Assembly (NCBI GenBank): GCA_947498325.1
Contig: CANMKE010000003.1
Span: 1-64,000, forward strand
Source: an uncultured Persicobacter sp.
GTDB taxonomy: Bacteria > Bacteroidota > Bacteroidia > Cytophagales > Cyclobacteriaceae
DNA length: 64,000 nt
Direction: 5' to 3'
Shown here: in pieces, positions 60,336-64,000 of the stretch
Position numbering within the stretch: position 1 is the stretch's first letter
Layout of the letters: each line of letters begins with the position of its first letter
The notes under the pieces: generated by a model
The model's input: only the letters and a program-made list of their open reading frames with translations
What the model was told of the DNA's origin: nothing
The model's database searches: none
Translations under genes and position numbers: made by a program

Positions 60336-63300
60336 ATGAAAAATTTAATTTCCTATTTTATCAAATTCCCCCTTGCGGTGAATTTGGTCATGGTGCTGAC
60401 CTTCCTTTTTGGAATGTTTGCCCTCTCAACCATACAGCGTAATTTCTTCCCCAATTTCCCGACACGGAATGTATATGTGGACATTCTGTACCCAGGGGCT
60501 TCGCCCGAAGAAATTGAAGAAGGCGCTATTTTAAAAATTGAAGAAGAGATCAAAGGGATCTCGAATATGGAGCGCATCACCTCCATCTCCCGTGAAAATA
60601 TGGGAACGGTAACCATCGAGATGGAAACGGGTACCAATATGGACAAAGCCCTTACGGATGTAAAAAATGCGGTGGAGAAAATCGCCTCCTTCCCCAAAGA
60701 TGTGGAGTCGGTGGTTTCCTATAAACACGATGATACCAACTTCGCCATCAACTTTGTGGTCTTCCCCAAAGGACAGGAGAACGTTCCACTCGCTACGCTG
60801 AAAAGTGAGGCGCAGAAAATGGAAAGGGATCTCCTTCGGATGGACGGTATTTCCAAGGTGACCCTCGGAGGTTACCCTGAAGAAGAAATTGGGGTGTTTC
60901 TTAATGAGCCTGCCATGGAAGCCTACAACCTGACTTTTCAGGAAGTGGCCATGGCTGTTACCGCCGCCAATCTGGTCATGACTGGCGGGAGCATCAAAGA
61001 TGGTGAGGAGGAATTTTTCATCAGGATGCGTAATAAAGAATACAACAGTCAGGGACTGGAAAATATTGTGGTGCGTAAAACCGATGCTGGCGGAGTGATC
61101 CGCTTGAAGGATGTGGCACAGATCAAAGACCAGTGGGAGGACAGCCCTTCAAGAGTGTTGTACAATGGCAAGGAGGCCTTTTTGGTGGTGATCAATACCA
61201 CTTTCGAAGAGGACATCGTCGGTGCTTCAGAAACGGTAAAAAATTACCTTGACGAATACAACGCCAGTCAGCATTTGTTGCAGGGAGAGATTAACAAAGA
61301 CATGAGTGTGATTCTTCAGCAACGTATTGACCTGCTTGTGGACAATGGCGTGGTGGGGATTGTTCTCGTACTGATCTTCCTGTCATTATTCCTGAATCCC
61401 CGCATTGCCTTTTGGGTAGCAGTCGGTATTCCTTTCTCGATCATGGGAATGTTCATCATCTTGCCTGCCACCACGGTAACCATCAACATGATGTCGCTTT
61501 TCGCCCTCATTCTCGTGCTCGGTATTCTTGTCGATGACGCCATTGTGGTGGCCGAAAATATCTACCGACACTGGCAAATGGGAAAAACGCCTGTACGCGC
61601 TGCCGTAGAGGGGACTTTTGAAGTGATGCCTGCGGTAATCTCTGGGGTCATCACGACCATGCTTGCCTTCTCGTCCTTCGTATTTCTCGATGGTCGGATG
61701 GGCGAAATGTTCTCTGAAGTCGCCGTCATTGTAATCAGTATTCTTTTTGTATCACTCATTGAAGGGCTGATTATTCTGCCCGCGCATATGGCGCACTCCA
61801 AAGCCCTGAAAAAGGGGGAGAAAGTCAGCAAATGGCAAAAGCACATGAGCTGGGCGGAAACAGGAATGATCAAGATCCGCGATCGCTATTATACACCGCT
61901 TCTTCGGGCTTCTATTCAGTATAAAGCCATCACTTTCGCGACCTTCACCGCCATGTTCATCATCTCCGTAACACTGGTGGCTACTAAATGGGTACCGAGT
62001 ACTTTCTTTCCTGAAGTGGAAGGAGATGACTTCACCATTAACCTGACCATGCCAACGGGTACTGATGAACAGATCACCCAAAATGCATTGGACAAAATCA
62101 ATGCGGCCATTTGGCAGGTCAATGACGAAATGCGTGCCGACCAGCCACAGGAGCAAAACATCATCAAAACCGTCTTCCAGCAATTTAATGGTGCAGGAAA
62201 CGACGCCTCGATTTCCATCACCTTGCTTGATGCCGCCATCAGGAATGGCAGTGGCTCGGAGGTCATCACCAAAATCAGGCAGCAGGTCGGGGAAATCCCT
62301 GGAGCAGAAACCCTCACTTATGAGAGCTTCAGCCCCTTCGGTAAGGCCGTCATGATTTCGCTCGTTGGGGAAAACAATGACGACCTGCAGGAAGCCAAGG
62401 AAATCCTGAAAAGGGAACTCAACAAGATGCCCGAACTTACCGACATTTCCGACATTACACCCGTGGGTAACCGCGAGCTTGAGATTGAACTTTCGGAAAA
62501 AGCCTACTTACTCGGCGTTACAGAACAGGAAGTGATCGGCCAGGTGCGCGATGCCTTCTTCGGACGGGAAGCCCAGCGTTTACAGCGCGGAAAAGACGAG
62601 GTGAAAGTTTGGGTAAAATACCCTGAAAACAGCCGAGCAGATTTCTCACAGCTCGAACAGATAAAAATCCGCCTTGCGGATGGCTCTGCTTACCCCTTGT
62701 CTTCTTTGGCCACCATCAAGGTGGTGAATGGAGTATCGAGCATTCGCCATTTGAGCTATGATCGCGAGGTACAAATTCAGGCCAACCAAACCGACCCTAA
62801 AGCATCGCTGCCAGACATTCTCAAAAAGGTGGATCAGCAAATATTGAAACCGCTGTTCGCAAAATACCCAGGAATTTCTGCCGACTACGATGGGCAAAAA
62901 AGAGAAACGGAAAAAATGGCCAAGTCGGCAAAATACGTCATGCCAATTATTTTACTGGCCATGCTTTCACTGGTCATCCTGACCCTCCGTTCCGTAAGTC
63001 AGTCGTTACTGGTGTATGCCATGATCCCGCTGAGTTTTGTCGGTGTAGTACTTGGGCACTGGGTGCATGGTTTTGCCATCTCCATGATGTCGGGTATGGG
63101 AATGATCGCCCTTGTCGGGGTAATGATCAACGATGGGCTGGTGCTTATCAATGCCCTGAACATCAACCTTAAAGAAGGCATGGGCTACGAAGAAGCACTT
63201 TACGAGGCAGGAATTTCACGTTTCCGCCCGATTATCCTGACCACCCTGACCACGGTTGTGGGTATGGCGCCTATGGTATTTGAAACCAGCCTGCAGGCTC

Positions 63301-63503
63301 AGTTTCTGATTCCTGTGGCCTTATCGTTGGCCTATGGAATGATCATGGCCACCACCACCACCCTACTGCTGTTGCCTTCCATGCTTTTGATTGTCAATAA
63401 GCTGAAAGTGAAAGTGTCCAGTATTAAAAAGGGGCGCCCAGTAACCAATGAAGAAGTTGAAAATGCGATTAAAGAAATGGAATACGAATATGAAGAGGTT
63501 TAA
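60336..63503 (+). CDS. RND-family efflux transporter (AcrB-like)
   Basis: A 1055-residue inner-membrane pump with the usual duplicated layout: 12 membrane segments and two large periplasmic loops. GILVDDAIVVAENIYRHWQM in the fourth segment contains the Asp pair of the proton relay. PLSFVGVVLGHWVHGFAISM and GMIALVGVMINDGLVLINAL are in the second half. The loop sequences do not tell heavy-metal from multidrug pumps; the VVAEN-type motif and the N-terminus (ISYFIKFPLAVNLVMVLTFL) fit the hydrophobic-compound group. Its stop overlaps the channel gene start by 14 bp. Confidence 0.95.
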   Translation: MKNLISYFIKFPLAVNLVMVLTFLFGMFALSTIQRNFFPNFPTRNVYVDILYPGASPEEIEEGAILKIEEEIKGISNMERITSISRENMGTVTIEMETGTNMDKALTDVKNAVEKIASFPKDVESVVSYKHDDTNFAINFVVFPKGQENVPLATLKSEAQKMERDLLRMDGISKVTLGGYPEEEIGVFLNEPAMEAYNLTFQEVAMAVTAANLVMTGGSIKDGEEEFFIRMRNKEYNSQGLENIVVRKTDAGGVIRLKDVAQIKDQWEDSPSRVLYNGKEAFLVVINTTFEEDIVGASETVKNYLDEYNASQHLLQGEINKDMSVILQQRIDLLVDNGVVGIVLVLIFLSLFLNPRIAFWVAVGIPFSIMGMFIILPATTVTINMMSLFALILVLGILVDDAIVVAENIYRHWQMGKTPVRAAVEGTFEVMPAVISGVITTMLAFSSFVFLDGRMGEMFSEVAVIVISILFVSLIEGLIILPAHMAHSKALKKGEKVSKWQKHMSWAETGMIKIRDRYYTPLLRASIQYKAITFATFTAMFIISVTLVATKWVPSTFFPEVEGDDFTINLTMPTGTDEQITQNALDKINAAIWQVNDEMRADQPQEQNIIKTVFQQFNGAGNDASISITLLDAAIRNGSGSEVITKIRQQVGEIPGAETLTYESFSPFGKAVMISLVGENNDDLQEAKEILKRELNKMPELTDISDITPVGNRELEIELSEKAYLLGVTEQEVIGQVRDAFFGREAQRLQRGKDEVKVWVKYPENSRADFSQLEQIKIRLADGSAYPLSSLATIKVVNGVSSIRHLSYDREVQIQANQTDPKASLPDILKKVDQQILKPLFAKYPGISADYDGQKRETEKMAKSAKYVMPIILLAMLSLVILTLRSVSQSLLVYAMIPLSFVGVVLGHWVHGFAISMMSGMGMIALVGVMINDGLVLINALNINLKEGMGYEEALYEAGISRFRPIILTTLTTVVGMAPMVFETSLQAQFLIPVALSLAYGMIMATTTTLLLLPSMLLIVNKLKVKVSSIKKGRPVTNEEVENAIKEMEYEYEEV

Positions 63504-64000
63504 ATATATCAGCCTTTGCCTGAGCCTATTTTTGGGCTCGGCAACATGGGCGCAGGAAATCGAATTACCAGAAAAGATTGACCTTGCCAAGGCCATTGAA
63601 ACGGCCATGACCAACAACTATGACATCAAGATTGCCCGTGCGGAAGCCGACAAGGCGCAGAACAGTCACCATATTGGGAATGCTGGGCTGCTGCCATCTG
63701 TTTCGGCTTCAGGCGGAGGAGATTTCAGTGTAAATGATACCGAAATTCAGTTCATGAATATGGGTGGCGGAAGCACAGGTGGCGGTGCAGGTGGCGGTGC
63801 GGCGCCCGATGACACACCAACACCAGGCGATATTATGGTGATTGACGGTGCGGAATCCATCAGCTACAATGCGAGCATTCGTATGGATTACACCATTTTT
63901 GATGGATTCGGTAATGTATATACTTACAAAAAACTGGAGGGGGCGAGCGAATTGCAGGAAACCCTTTACCGTCAGCAAATGGAAATGACGATCGTGCAGG
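63490..64000 (+). CDS. TolC-family outer-membrane efflux protein, 5' part
   Basis: The ATG at 63490 overlaps the pump gene by 14 bp and the frame stays open for 170 codons to the window end. The signal peptide ends near residue 21 (GSATWAQ). The first TolC helix block follows (IDLAKAIETAMTNNYDIKIA, ARAEADKAQ). Residues 89-115 are a Gly-rich, low-complexity insertion (MNMGGGSTGGGAGGGAAPD, then DTPTPGD). It lies between strand-like blocks, probably in a surface loop of the barrel. The rest of the protein lies outside the window. Confidence 0.9.
   Translation, partial: MKRFKYISLCLSLFLGSATWAQEIELPEKIDLAKAIETAMTNNYDIKIARAEADKAQNSHHIGNAGLLPSVSASGGGDFSVNDTEIQFMNMGGGSTGGGAGGGAAPDDTPTPGDIMVIDGAESISYNASIRMDYTIFDGFGNVYTYKKLEGASELQETLYRQQMEMTIVQ

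Overview
The window reads as an ordinary chromosomal stretch of a Bacteroidota bacterium, most likely of the Cytophagales type (Persicobacter/Flammeovirga-like; the genus is a guess). The evidence is a type B type IX secretion (T9SS) sorting domain, a SusC-style TonB-dependent receptor with a carboxypeptidase-like N-domain, DUF2723, DUF6249, DUF6048 and DUF6452 proteins, a 'head GIN' (DUF2807) lipoprotein pair, few Shine-Dalgarno sequences, and promoter-like TAnnTTTG (-7) boxes, one with a well-spaced TTTG (-33) box. Base composition is moderate and uniform. I see no insertion sequence, prophage, CRISPR array, integrase or defence locus. Coding density is high and most genes end in strong intrinsic terminators.

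Layout. 1-3 kb: two tandem tRNA-Gln genes, a DUF6249 protein divergent from an ECF sigma factor with its overlapping membrane-protein partner, and a decayed YitT (DUF2179) fragment. 3-7 kb: heme synthesis (hemB) followed by cytochrome bd oxidase (cydAB) preceded by a 74-residue membrane protein. 7-20 kb: a phosphoesterase, hisS, a T9SS-exported protein, YbaB/EbfC, a glycosyltransferase, a PspC-domain protein, a highly expressed OmpA/TPR lipoprotein, pdhB, a patatin, ffh, two half-size YgjV proteins and hemE. 20-23 kb: a LysR regulator divergent from a small protein and an SbtA-type bicarbonate transporter. 23-30 kb: a DUF2723 membrane glycosyltransferase, then translation genes rplM-rpsI-rpsB-tsf, with a structured RNA leader before rplM. 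30-44 kb: paralogous beta-barrels, rarA, an NhaC antiporter, an RNase D-like exonuclease, yigZ, a flippase, rsgA, waaA, a peroxiredoxin and dps. 44-54 kb: a GNAT-like protein, a PfkB kinase segment bracketed by two copies of a dispersed repeat, prmC, a paired set of DUF2807 lipoproteins, ribD, msrC and an arginine deiminase. 54-64 kb: a TonB-dependent receptor, an alkyltransferase-like protein, the DUF6452/DUF6048 pair and an RND efflux operon whose outer-membrane component runs off the window.

How the genes fit together. Heme synthesis (hemB, hemE) and a heme-rich terminal oxidase lie within 20 kb. Peroxiredoxin, Dps and free-methionine sulfoxide reductase give oxidative-stress defence; prx and dps share a -7 box. 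Envelope functions dominate the rest: waaA, flippase, GT2, DUF2723, TonB receptor, RND pump and several lipoproteins.

The least explained items are the LysR/103-aa protein/SbtA module, the rplM leader RNA, the small membrane protein in front of cydA, a 40-aa membrane microprotein at 48402, and the repeat pair at about 45 and 46.8 kb. I did not find a clearly new multi-gene system; the carbon-transport module is the best candidate. All family assignments are from reading the sequence, without database searches.
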